Made by a program: the position numbers and the translations under genes. Source: Methylocystis parvus OBBP (GTDB lineage: Bacteria > Pseudomonadota > Alphaproteobacteria > Rhizobiales > Beijerinckiaceae). Taken from it: DNA of 64,000 bases. Positions 8,569 through 16,306 of this stretch are shown here, in pieces. Location: assembly GCF_027571405.1 (NCBI RefSeq), contig NZ_CP092968.1:2294001-2358000 (forward strand), written 5' to 3'. How positions within the stretch are numbered: the stretch's first letter is position 1; each line of letters begins with the position of its first letter. The notes beneath the pieces are model-generated. The model ran no database searches, was not told where the DNA came from, and was given only the letters and a program-made list of their open reading frames with translations.

Positions 8569-9431
8569 AGGGTGTTATGTACTTTACCGATTGATTGCAT
8601 TAATAGAATTGGATGGCTGCGATTCGCAAACCGTATCCGTCTGACGTCAGCGACGAAGAATGGTCGCTTGTTGCGCTGTATTTGACGCTGATGGACGAGA
8701 GCGCGCCGCAGCGTCAGCATTCGCTGCGCGAGCTTTTCAACGGCCTGCGTTATGTGCTTCGCTACGGCGTCGCTTGGCGCGCCATGCCCAACGACCTGCC
8801 GCCGTGGTCCGCTGTGTATCAGCAGGGACGCCGCTGGATGGCGGCAGGCGTGTTCGAAGCGCTCGCCCAGGATTTGCGTGCGGTGTTGCGACTGGCGGCC
8901 GGGCGCAAAGAGGAGCCGACGGCGGCGATCATCGACAGCCGCACTTTGCGCTCGACGCCCGAAAGCGGCCCGCGCGCAGGCTACGACGGCGCCAAGCGCA
9001 AACGCGGATCGAAACTCCATATGGCGGTCGACACGCTGGGCCATCTGCTGGCGCTTCATGTCACGCCGGCGAATGTGGACGACCGCGCCGAGGTTGGAAA
9101 GCTCGCCGAGGCTGTGCAGCAGGCGACCGGCGAGAGCGTCGAATTGATCTATGTCGACCAGGGATACACGGGGGACAGGGCAGCCGACGCTGCGAAAGCG
9201 CAGGGCGTCGAACTGTGCGTCGTCAAACTTTCGGAAGCGAAAAAGGGCTTCGTCCTCCTGCCCAAGCGCTGGGTGGTCGAACGATCTTTTGCATGGGCGA
9301 CCAGATGCAGGCGGCTCGTCAAAGATTATGAACGATATGCGGAAACCCTTGCAGGCTTTCACATCCTCGCCTTCGCCTGTCTCATGCTCAACCGCGCCGC
9401 AGAATTCATGATACAAAGTGCATAACACCCT
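8569..9431 (+). mobile_element. IS5-family insertion sequence, 863 bp, apparently intact
   Basis: Terminal inverted repeats are AGGGTGTTATGTACTT at 8569-8584 and its inverse at 9416-9431, with one mismatch in 16. A CTAG direct repeat flanks both ends (8565-8568 and 9432-9435), consistent with a 4-bp target duplication. It encodes one full-length transposase. The right-hand CTAG supplies the stop codon of the gene at 9432-10109. Confidence 0.9.
8613..9425 (+). CDS. IS5-family transposase
   Basis: A 270-aa DDE transposase in a single open frame. The N-terminal region (YPSDVSDEEWSLVALYL) is the helix-turn-helix-like domain typical of IS5 members (DUF4096). The catalytic residues can be placed: Asp in AAIIDSRTL near residue 108, Asp in IYVDQGYTG near 181, and Glu in WVVERSFAW near 228, with the R/K expected about seven residues later. 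No frameshift or internal stop is visible, so the element could still be active. Confidence 0.93.
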   Translation: MAAIRKPYPSDVSDEEWSLVALYLTLMDESAPQRQHSLRELFNGLRYVLRYGVAWRAMPNDLPPWSAVYQQGRRWMAAGVFEALAQDLRAVLRLAAGRKEEPTAAIIDSRTLRSTPESGPRAGYDGAKRKRGSKLHMAVDTLGHLLALHVTPANVDDRAEVGKLAEAVQQATGESVELIYVDQGYTGDRAADAAKAQGVELCVVKLSEAKKGFVLLPKRWVVERSFAWATRCRRLVKDYERYAETLAGFHILAFACLMLNRAAEFMIQSA

Positions 9432-10109
9432 CTAGATTCGATTGTGGAGACGGATGAGAGCTTCCGCCTCGGGAGAATCGAGGCTCGTCAGTTCGCCGCG
9501 AGCGAGAGAACGCACAACGGCCAAAGCATGAGTGCCTCTATTGAGGAGCCCGTACTTCTTCTTCCGTAGATCGCCTGTGAGCGGCAATATAACCGTTTCC
9601 CAAATACGATCGTCGATACGATCGACCCCTGCTCGGACACATTCGTTCCAGACGACCGGATTTTTCATGAGATCGCGCGCGATCCACCGCACTTCCTCGA
9701 CCGTCGGTTTCTTGCCAAATATCCCGTGCTGATCGCCCGGCCGCGTGAAATAGCGATCTTCGAGAAACGCCCGCGCTTCGGGACCATCGACGGATGGAAT
9801 GGCTCCGCCCGCAACCCACCGGCCCAGGACGAGGGCCAGATACAGCAGGGCGCGATCGCGCACGCCCCATTGCTTTTGGGCGATATGGGCGTCGATCGCC
9901 TTCTCAATCTCGGCGTCTTCGGCTTCCGTCGTGTCGCCGTGCACGCCGACGCGCTGCAGCGCAGCCCCTACGGCAGGATTTTCAAGAAGGGCATGCGCGA
10001 ACTCAATCAGCTCGTCGACGCTCGTCGGATCGAACTTGACCTCCGGCGGGTCCGGCACCTCCCAAGGATCCTCAAAGGCGTCGTCTCTGGAATCGTCTGC
10101 ATCTGTCAT
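9432..10109 (-). CDS. Unknown 225-aa protein with an internal tandem duplication
   Basis: The protein starts at ATG 10109; an upstream TTG at 10127 would add a Cys-rich six-residue stretch and seems less likely. It has an acidic N-terminus (about 30 residues) and then two homologous halves. Residues about 33-115 match about 139-220: DELIEFAHALLENPAVG aligns with VRWIARDLMKNPVVW, LGRWVAGGAIPSVDGPEA with VRSLARGELTSLDSPEA. It is soluble and helical and matches no family I know. The stop TAG lies in the CTAG target of the IS. Because CTAG was there before insertion, the protein was not shortened, but its downstream region was displaced. Confidence 0.6.
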   Translation of the reverse strand: MTDADDSRDDAFEDPWEVPDPPEVKFDPTSVDELIEFAHALLENPAVGAALQRVGVHGDTTEAEDAEIEKAIDAHIAQKQWGVRDRALLYLALVLGRWVAGGAIPSVDGPEARAFLEDRYFTRPGDQHGIFGKKPTVEEVRWIARDLMKNPVVWNECVRAGVDRIDDRIWETVILPLTGDLRKKKYGLLNRGTHALAVVRSLARGELTSLDSPEAEALIRLHNRI

Positions 10110-10269
10110 CCCACACCCGCAGAACAATAATTCACGAGGCTTGAATGCTTTGTCTCACGATCCGTGAGGAAGTATCGGGCTGCATTTCCATCTCCTCATA
10201 GCAAATCCTTCCCAAAAGCTTACGCGCCGTCAAGCGTTTAATCTCCGTCTTTTCCTTCGATTCAAAGAC

Positions 10270-11433
10270 TTAGAGACGCCCTTCGGAGGTTAACCTCCAG
10301 TTCAGGCTTGCTTTTTTAAGCTCGCAAAATTTTCGTTCACGAGGACGCCGGCCCGCCGGCCGGCCGCCATTCCTCTCACGTCGCGTTCGCGACCGCCGCG
10401 CCGCCGCGAAGCGGAGTTCCTCGCCCGCCGTTCCCGCGACGGTCGTCGCGTTGGCGTCATGCGTGATGATGCGCGTCGCGTCGACGCCCAGCAGCGAGGC
10501 CGCCTTGGAGAGCGTCAGCGCCGGCGCATGGCCCGCAGCGCTCACATTCTCATAGGCGGCGGCAAGCTGCTGGAACAACGCCTCATGCGAGAGATCCTCC
10601 TCCGCCTTCGGCGCATAATCCGCATAGAGAACGTTGAGGATGTCGTTCCATTTGCCGAGCCAGGCGATCTGCGCGTCCGAGCCGGCCGGCGCGCGCTCCA
10701 GAATTTTCTCGAACATGGGCGCGAGCTCGTGGTTTCCCGTCGGCGTGAATTTGTCGCTCACGACGTCATAGGCGATCCCTTCGAAATACTCGGCGAGCCC
10801 GCCCTGCGCCGCGAGCCGCACGGCGATGGCGCGGCTCACCGGAATATACTGGTCCATCAGCGTGTCGACGAGGCCGAGCGTCGGCGTCACCACGCTGGCG
10901 TAGCCGGTTCCGTCATGCGCAGGCGCCCCATCGCCGGCGCCCGTGCGATAGTCGAGGAAGCCGGTCGTAGCGTCATAGGTCGCGTAGAGCACGTCGGGAC
11001 GGAATTCGACTCCGCTCAGCGCCGCGGCGAAGCGGAATTCGTCGACGGAGAGGATCTCGGCGCGATAGGCGCTGCCCTCGGCGGCCTGCGCCTCCGGCAG
11101 ATTGTCGAGGTCGATCGCGTAATTGCGCAGGTTGAAGGTCGAGGGCCTTCCTTCCTTGAACTGCAGCTCCAGCGCGCGGTCGAGATTCTCCGACCACACA
11201 TAGAAGCCGCCCTGCGCGTCGGTCACATAGACCGAATATTGCGTCACGACGCCGTCGACGAGATAGGCCGCGACCCGATCGAAAGGCAGCGACGCGAAGC
11301 GGTCATAGCCGAAGGACTCGACGCGCCATTCCTCGCCCGCGCCCTGATCATAGGCGCGCAGATCGGCGAGCGTCGGCCGCGCCGCTTGCGAACGCGAAAT
11401 AATCGTGCGCCGGAACGCGCTTTTCGGCGCCAA
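10270..11433 (-). pseudogene. Remnant of an RTX-type calcium-binding protein
   Basis: The frame encodes 387 aa from a TTG start and is probably cut at both ends. Residues about 20-330 look like the non-repeat part of a large secreted protein. At residues 330-345 a typical RTX entry (VAGTAGEELRF) appears and then turns into an Arg-rich nonsense tail. Reading the next frame from that point gives GGAAVANAT and a stop, so one frameshift plus truncation removed the glycine-rich nonapeptides. It lies downstream of the acyltransferase gene in the hlyC-then-hlyA order. Confidence 0.55.
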
Positions 11434-11551
11434 TTCCGCAATTGATATTATGTGACCAATTCGTCTCGAGCTCTTTTGATGGCGTCGATCGGCGTCATCC
11501 CATCCTCGGTGGAAAGCGGCGGCGAATAAATTCTGCGCGGAGTCGGATCCC

Positions 11552-12220
11552 CTACTCCGCCTTAGTCTCCTGCGAGCCGGAAGAAGCGGCGAGGCGCTTC
11601 AACAATTCAGGATCGACCATGCGCGCCACGATCGGATGGATGCGCATGTCGCCCTCCTTCACGACCTGACGGAAATTCGCCAGCACGGCGGAGGCGAGCT
11701 TTTGCGAGGGCGCGATCACGTCGAGGAGCCAGGCCTTGTCGCCGCTCGTCCATTCCTCGGGCTTGAGGCGGATCGGGAAGATGCCGGCCTTGATCTCCTC
11801 CCGGATTTTCGCGTCGACCGCGTCGGAGACGGTGGCCCAGATCGCCACCGCGACCATCTGCGCCTCATCTTCGCGCCGCTCCGCCTCATCGCTCTGGCCC
11901 TTCGCCGGCGCCATCTCTGCGATGACGATTCGCTCGCGCAGCAGAGGCTCGATCACGAGCCCCTGCAGATCGGCCAGCGATTGATGCCGGTAGCGCGGCA
12001 CGGCCGACATGGCGAGCACGATCTGCCCAACGGTGCGATGAATGCGCTGACGCATCTCCGCGACCTGCTTCGCGACTTTAGCCTTCTGCGCGTCTGAGAG
12101 TTGCGCGGGCGCGGCTTTCGGCGCCGCCTGCGGATCGGCGTCGCTTGCCGCCTGCGACGGCGGCGCCTTCTTCGAATCCGCGCCATTCCCCTTCTTAAAA
12201 ATGTCCGGCGTCATGGCCAT
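11552..12220 (-). CDS. RTX toxin-activating lysine acyltransferase (HlyC-like)
   Basis: A 222-aa protein. After a 45-residue Ala/Pro/Lys-rich leader it carries the family core: GQIVLAMSAVPRYRHQSLAD around residues 65-85 (the His in YRHQSL fits the catalytic His of HlyC), LVIEPLLRERI, VAIWATVSDAVDAKI, then EEWTSGDKAWLLDVIAP near 160-176, which matches the D-W-x-S-G-x-x-W-L-x-D-x-I-A-P block. Family members transfer fatty acyl groups from acyl-ACP to lysines of an RTX protein in the cytoplasm. The adjacent RTX remnant was probably its substrate. The enzyme could also act on the large proteins at 1-5.8 kb, but that is speculation. Confidence 0.75.
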   Translation of the reverse strand: MAMTPDIFKKGNGADSKKAPPSQAASDADPQAAPKAAPAQLSDAQKAKVAKQVAEMRQRIHRTVGQIVLAMSAVPRYRHQSLADLQGLVIEPLLRERIVIAEMAPAKGQSDEAERREDEAQMVAVAIWATVSDAVDAKIREEIKAGIFPIRLKPEEWTSGDKAWLLDVIAPSQKLASAVLANFRQVVKEGDMRIHPIVARMVDPELLKRLAASSGSQETKAE

Positions 12221-12566
12221 GAAATCAGCTCCCGAATAAAATTAGACCGGCTGCTTTTTGCTGCAGATTTCGCCGGTTTGCAACCATGCCAGGCGCATCA
12301 AATGCGCCATGATCGCCGCCTGCGAGGCAAACGCTCGGTATGCTTGGACTATTGCCGAACGGGCAAGGCTACGCGACTTCCCTCGACCATATCGCGCCCC
12401 GGCGGACGAAGCGAAATCGCGCCGACAGAGAAAATGTCGGAAGAAGGCGCCAACAGGACGCAGAGCAAGAAGACGCGCCAAATTCCATCGAGGAGAGCAG
12501 CGCGACCCCTTTCTTCACGACGAGGCGAAGCCATGATCGACACGCTCGACCAGCTCGTGAGTCCTC

Positions 12567-12659
12567 TTGCGTTCTCAAACCTCGTTCTATAACGAGCGCA
12601 GGCCACATTCGACCCTCAACCGACGATCGCCGGCTCAGGCCCTTGTTAGAACAAGGCGA
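12567..12659 (+). pseudogene. C-terminal scrap of an IS3/IS481-type transposase
   Basis: The stretch YNERRPHSTLNRRSPAQALV is the hallmark end of IS3/IS481-family DDE transposases (YN-x-x-RPH-x-x-L-x-x-x-xP). No catalytic part is present upstream, only unrelated sequence between 12240 and 12560 in which I see no gene. This is an IS scar. Confidence 0.7.
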
Positions 12660-12816
12660 TCAGAAGCGCACTTAGCGCTGTGTCAATTCAGTGTCGCCGT
12701 CGAGACGCAAAACATTCCGACGCAGGACGTCGCGCTTGGGGCGGGTTGATTGCTTCGATGAGCCTTCTCAAGCGTCAACTTGATTTTCGCACCATTTGCC
12801 AGTCGGAGCACGCCAG

Positions 12817-13316
12817 ATGGCAGGTCTCACATCTAATGAGCAAAGAAAGCGGGCTCCGGAGCCGCGGCCGCAATCGTTCTGGAGCGCTTTTCGGCACTCG
12901 ACATTCACGGTGATCTGAACAGTGACCGTCGTCGCAAATATCGGCGCCTGGATGTACAACGCGGCCTCCGGCTGGCTGATGACGAGCCTGGACGCGAGTC
13001 CGCTCACCGTCTCCCTGATACAGGTCGCCTCCAGCCTGCCGATGTTTCTCTTCGCGCTTCCGGCCGGCGCGCTGGCCGATATCGTCGACAAGCGCTGGTT
13101 CCTGATCATTGCGGAAATTTTGCTCACCATTGTGGCGGCGGCGAGCGCGGCGCTTGTGCGGCTCAATCTCATCAATCCGCCGCTTCTGTTGCTGTTCACC
13201 TTCCTGCTTGGCGTCGGCGCGGCGCTGACGGCGCCGACATGGCAGTCGATCGTCCCCCAGCTCGTCCCGAGAAAGGATCTGGCCACGGCTGTCGCGGCGA
13301 ATGGCCGGGCGTCCTC
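12817..13316 (+). pseudogene. MFS exporter pseudogene, nonsense codon and 3' truncation
   Basis: Starting at ATG 12817 the frame gives a normal MFS_3-type N-terminus (SFWSAFRHSTFTVI), then TGA at 12916-12918 where family members have Trp. It continues in frame with VVANIGAWMYNAASGWLM, LPAGALADIVDKRW and the third and fourth helices. At about 13305-13316 it breaks off after AVAANG, where the family has several hundred more residues. A GTG at 12922 could start a truncated product, but the gene cannot be functional. Confidence 0.8.
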
Positions 13317-13412
13317 AGACCCGCGCGCGTGACGGCGTTGCTCGATTATCTGTGTGAAAGCCTTGCGAAAGAGCCTTGGGCTCGAAAATTGGACAGCGCG
13401 GAGGATGGATAA
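13304..13412 (+). pseudogene. C-terminal tail of a LysR-family regulator
   Basis: One base out of phase with the MFS remnant, the sequence reads PGVLRPARVTALLDYLCESL and ends at TAA 13410-13412. This is the last helix of the LysR effector domain (pattern L-x-x-x-R-V-R-A-L-x-D-F/Y-L). It is not part of the complete LysR gene at 13558-14475. A deletion between an MFS gene and a lysR gene would produce this join. Confidence 0.6.
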
Positions 13413-13557
13413 CGGTCGTCGTCTCAGAGCTGCGGCAGATGACGAAGCTCGCAATGCTCGAGGGAGCGCGGGCGGCGGCGCGATAAACGGCGCTTAGTCG
13501 GGGACCAAACCGATTTTCTCCGCACGCGGTCAGGCTATGGTTCGCTCTTCCGATCGG

Positions 13558-14475
13558 TCAAGGCGGCAATGGGAACTCAGGAAGAGCCCGTTTTTGAGAG
13601 AAAGCGCGCGAAAGGAAATTTACAAAGGCCCGCAATTTTCGCGGCAAGTGTCTGGCGCTCGGGTAGACTGCATATATGCCGACAGCGGGTAATGGGTAAT
13701 CAGACAAGATCTGCTGAATCACGCCAGAACGCAGATGATGTTCGACGATAAAATCGGGCAGCGCAACAACCCCCAGTCCTTCGATCGCCATGCGGCAAAT
13801 GGCGTCTCCATTATTGCACACGACGCTGCCGCCGACGCGGACGGACTGCTCGCCTTTCGGCCCGGAAAAGGTCCATGTGTCTCCGGCGCTGGCGTAGGAA
13901 TAAAGCACGCAGTCGTGTTGCGAGAGTTCGGCTGGAACTTCAGGCCTCCCGTGAGACGAAAGATAGATCGGTGAGGCGCAGACGATATTTTGGGACGCGC
14001 CGATCCGGCGGGCAATGAGCGAACTGTCTGTAAGCCGCCCGATCCGGATCGCGAGATCATAGCCTTCTTCCACAATATCCACGAGGCGGTCGTTCAGCAC
14101 GAGATCAATGCTGACTCGCGGGTATCGGATTTTGAATGCCGCAATCTGGCGCGCCAAATGGGACACGCCGAAGGACATGGGGGCGGATACGCGCAAATGC
14201 CCAAGAGGTTCCGTGGCCTGATTGGATATCTCGTTCTCAGCGTCGACGACTGCGACGATTATGTCCCGGCAGCGCTCCAAATAGACAATTCCGGGCTCGG
14301 TGAGGCTGACCTTTCGGGTTGTTCGATTGAGCAACCGCACCCCGAGATGCGCTTCGAGGTCCATGACGAGCTTGCTCGCCATCGCGCGGGACAGGCCCAG
14401 ACGTTCGGACGCCAAAGCGAACTGGCCAGCTTCCGCTACCGCTATGAACGCCTTCATCGATTGTAGCTGATCCAT
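13558..14475 (-). CDS. LysR-family transcriptional regulator
   Basis: 305 aa. Residues 1-60 form the winged HTH (MKAFIAVAEAGQFALASERL, then SRAMASKLVMDLEAHLGVRL). Residues about 90-295 form the effector-binding domain with the usual LRVSAP start and a DLAIRIG segment. The subgroup resembles the AaeR/DmlR-type regulators that often control a divergent quinone-, aldehyde- or electrophile-response gene. It is transcribed away from a DoxX gene and a flavodoxin gene. Two palindromes lie in the shared promoter region, so it probably controls those two genes and itself. The effector is unknown. Confidence 0.9.
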   Translation of the reverse strand: MDQLQSMKAFIAVAEAGQFALASERLGLSRAMASKLVMDLEAHLGVRLLNRTTRKVSLTEPGIVYLERCRDIIVAVVDAENEISNQATEPLGHLRVSAPMSFGVSHLARQIAAFKIRYPRVSIDLVLNDRLVDIVEEGYDLAIRIGRLTDSSLIARRIGASQNIVCASPIYLSSHGRPEVPAELSQHDCVLYSYASAGDTWTFSGPKGEQSVRVGGSVVCNNGDAICRMAIEGLGVVALPDFIVEHHLRSGVIQQILSDYPLPAVGIYAVYPSARHLPRKLRAFVNFLSRAFSQKRALPEFPLPP

Positions 14476-14478
14476 ACT

Positions 14479-14512
14479 GTCTGATATTTTCAGACAATCT
14501 GTCTGTAAAGAC
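14479..14512. promoter_or_regulatory. Two GTCT/AGAC palindromes in the LysR-DoxX intergenic region
   Basis: GTCTGA-N5-TCAGAC at 14479-14495 and GTCT-N4-AGAC at 14501-14512, 22 bp between starts, just upstream of the LysR ATG (14475) and about 90 bp before the DoxX ATG. They are the likely binding sites of the LysR regulator. Confidence 0.6.
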
Positions 14513-14596
14513 GCTAATTATCCTCCATCTCGTTTGCCGCAACATTCCAATCCAGTTCTCGGCCCTCGCGGCCGCCCGAAAGGAAAGGATTGGAAG

Positions 14597-15025
14597 ATGA
14601 CAAACGCTCATGCGACGGCGCTTGCAGCGCTATTGCTTCGATTGAGCCTCGGAGCTCTTTTTCTTGCGCACGGACTTCTTAAGGCATTCGTCTTCACTCT
14701 TCCGGGGACCGTGCAGTTCTTCGCGTCGCTCGGCTATCCGGCAGCCTTGGCTTATGTCGTTGTCGCCGCAGAAATTGGCGGCGGCCTCCTGCTGTTATTG
14801 GGGCTGTTTACGCGCCCCGTGTCTCTCGCGTTCATTCCGATCCTTGCCGGCGCGTTGCTTGTCCATCTGCCGAATGGTTGGTTGTTTTCCAGCGCAAAAG
14901 GCGGCTGGGAGTTCCCTGCGCTCTGGATCATTCTTCTGCTCGTGCAGGCCCTGCTTGGTCCTGGCGCGTTCGCCGTAAGGCTTTCCCGCGACGCAAACGA
15001 AACATTCAAGACCGCGTCCGCATAG
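14597..15025 (+). CDS. DoxX family membrane protein
   Basis: 142 aa with four hydrophobic helices. The DoxX signature is present: an N-terminal LRLSLGALFLAHGLLK segment, then an FFASLGYP turn and EIGGGLLLLLGLFTRP. The start at 14597 is preceded by GGAAAGGATTGG. DoxX proteins are often co-expressed with quinone or thiol redox enzymes, which fits the flavodoxin gene 21 bp downstream. The pair looks like a small oxidative or electrophile-stress operon. The specific reaction is not known. Confidence 0.85.
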   Translation: MTNAHATALAALLLRLSLGALFLAHGLLKAFVFTLPGTVQFFASLGYPAALAYVVVAAEIGGGLLLLLGLFTRPVSLAFIPILAGALLVHLPNGWLFSSAKGGWEFPALWIILLLVQALLGPGAFAVRLSRDANETFKTASA

Positions 15026-15046
15026 CGCCAAAGACGGAGACGCAAT

Positions 15047-15628
15047 ATGCCCTTTATCGCCATTGTTTATCACAGCGGATATGGCCATACGGCCCGACAG
15101 GCCGAGGCCGTCGCAAAAGGCGTTCTTTCAATTCCGAACGCAACAGGAGCGCTCGTCAAAGTCGAGGATATTGACGGGCGCTGGGATGATCTTCAGCGGG
15201 CGGACGCGATTATCTTCGGATCGCCGACCTATATGGGCAGCGCGTCAGCGCCTTTTAAGGCGTTCATGGATGCAAGCTCCAGGGTTTGGTCGAAGCAAGG
15301 TTGGAAGAACAAATTTGCGGCTGGTTTTACGAACTCCGCTAGTCAAAACGGCGACAAGCTTGGCACGTTGCAACAACTTGCGGTGTTCGCCGCGCAGCAT
15401 GGCATGATCTGGATCGGTTTGGGTTTGCCGCCCGGCAACAATTCCAGTTCTGGCTCAATTGACGATCTGAATCGACTGGGCAGTTTCCTCGGCGCAATGG
15501 CGCAATCAAATGCCGATCAAGGGCCGGAACACGGGCCATCGCCCGCAGACCTGAAGACCGCTGAGCATCTTGGGGGTCGCGTTGCGGAAGCGACCAGGCG
15601 GTGGATGCATCAGGGAAATGATGAATGA
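15047..15628 (+). CDS. Flavodoxin-fold NAD(P)H:quinone oxidoreductase, WrbA-like
   Basis: 193 aa. The FMN phosphate loop is YHSGYGHTA at residues 8-16. The second flavin loop is FGSPTYMGSASAP near 57-69, and AGFTNSASQNGDK precedes the third loop, followed by GLPPGNN. The order and length match WrbA-type flavoproteins, which reduce quinones by two electrons in the cytoplasm. It probably forms an operon with the DoxX gene under the divergent LysR. It could instead be a more general flavodoxin reductase. Confidence 0.85.
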   Translation: MPFIAIVYHSGYGHTARQAEAVAKGVLSIPNATGALVKVEDIDGRWDDLQRADAIIFGSPTYMGSASAPFKAFMDASSRVWSKQGWKNKFAAGFTNSASQNGDKLGTLQQLAVFAAQHGMIWIGLGLPPGNNSSSGSIDDLNRLGSFLGAMAQSNADQGPEHGPSPADLKTAEHLGGRVAEATRRWMHQGNDE

Positions 15629-15935
15629 GGGTTAGGGGCGATCGTCTGGACAGATGCGGAGAGGCCCTTTGCAATCCCTTTGGCGGACCTGACGCAAGCC
15701 CAATTTCAACTTTTCGCATGGTCGGCTTTTTGAACGAGCATCCTCCGGCAAGAAGCCGGAGGTCAATTGGCGCTTAGGTTCAAGGGACATAGAACACTTC
15801 ACGCGCTCGCCTGATTTGCCGTCATTCATAGGAGAGACGCGCGCTTGCAGGACGCCATTCGTCGTTACCGCGCACTCATGGGGATATGAGGAGCGTGAGC
15901 TTCTGAAAGCCGCCCCACAGGGTAGGAGAGCTGCT
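15629..15935. other. Intergenic region with one strong hairpin
   Basis: No gene is seen. CCTCCGGC at 15742-15749 and GCCGGAGG at 15755-15762 form a perfect 8-bp stem with a five-base loop. It lacks a T-run on either side, so it is at best a weak terminator of the flavodoxin operon. Confidence 0.4.
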
Positions 15936-16005
15936 ATACGCTGAAGCGTATTTACGCGTTTTATACTTTTAAAGGTATATTCTGCTATATACTGTGAATA
16001 GTATA
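15936..16005. promoter_or_regulatory. Three phased palindromes, probable HipB operators
   Basis: ATACGCTGAAGCGTAT (15936-15951), TATAC-N8-GTATA (15962-15979) and TATACT-N6-AGTATA (15988-16005). Their centres are 26-27 bp apart. They precede hipB by 50-120 bp. HipB of E. coli binds several spaced palindromes ahead of its operon, so this is the likely autoregulatory region. The base sequence differs from the E. coli operator. Confidence 0.7.
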
Positions 16006-16054
16006 TTGATATTTATCCGCTCGAGCGTATATTGCGCGCCTAGAGAGGTGCGCC

Positions 16055-16306
16055 GTGGATCAGATCGCCCGAACGCCCAAGCAAATCGGAGACGCCATCC
16101 GCCGGCAGCGCCGCAAGCTCGGCCTGAACCAGACCAGCATCAGGGACAAGACAAAGCTACGGCAGGCGACCATCTCGGCCGTCGAGAGCGGCGCGGCCGG
16201 GACTCAGCTCGGAACGCTTTGCGACATTCTCGCCGCGCTCGATCTCGAATTCGTTATCCGTCCCAGGACGAAGGCGAAGCCGGCTGAAATCGAAGACATC
16301 TTTTGA
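16055..16306 (+). CDS. hipB: HipB-type antitoxin, XRE-family DNA-binding protein
   Basis: 83 aa from a GTG start with AGAGAGG just upstream. The helix-turn-helix covers about residues 9-60 (IGDAIRRQRRKLGLNQ, then LRQATISAVESG). The protein ends in a short tail after the HTH, as in HipB. It would neutralise HipA and repress the operon through the palindromes upstream. The stop TGA overlaps the hipA start by one base, giving coupled translation. Confidence 0.9.
   Translation: MDQIARTPKQIGDAIRRQRRKLGLNQTSIRDKTKLRQATISAVESGAAGTQLGTLCDILAALDLEFVIRPRTKAKPAEIEDIF

Noticed and set aside
8565..9428. Minus-strand frame spanning the IS
   Set aside because: Antisense of the transposase, whose catalytic motifs lie on the + strand.
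10459..11445. 328-codon + strand frame
   Set aside because: Antisense of the RTX remnant with Arg/Glu-rich low-complexity translation.
12242..12481. Minus frame of 79 codons before the transposase scrap
   Set aside because: No domain, no ribosome site, Arg/Ser-rich translation.
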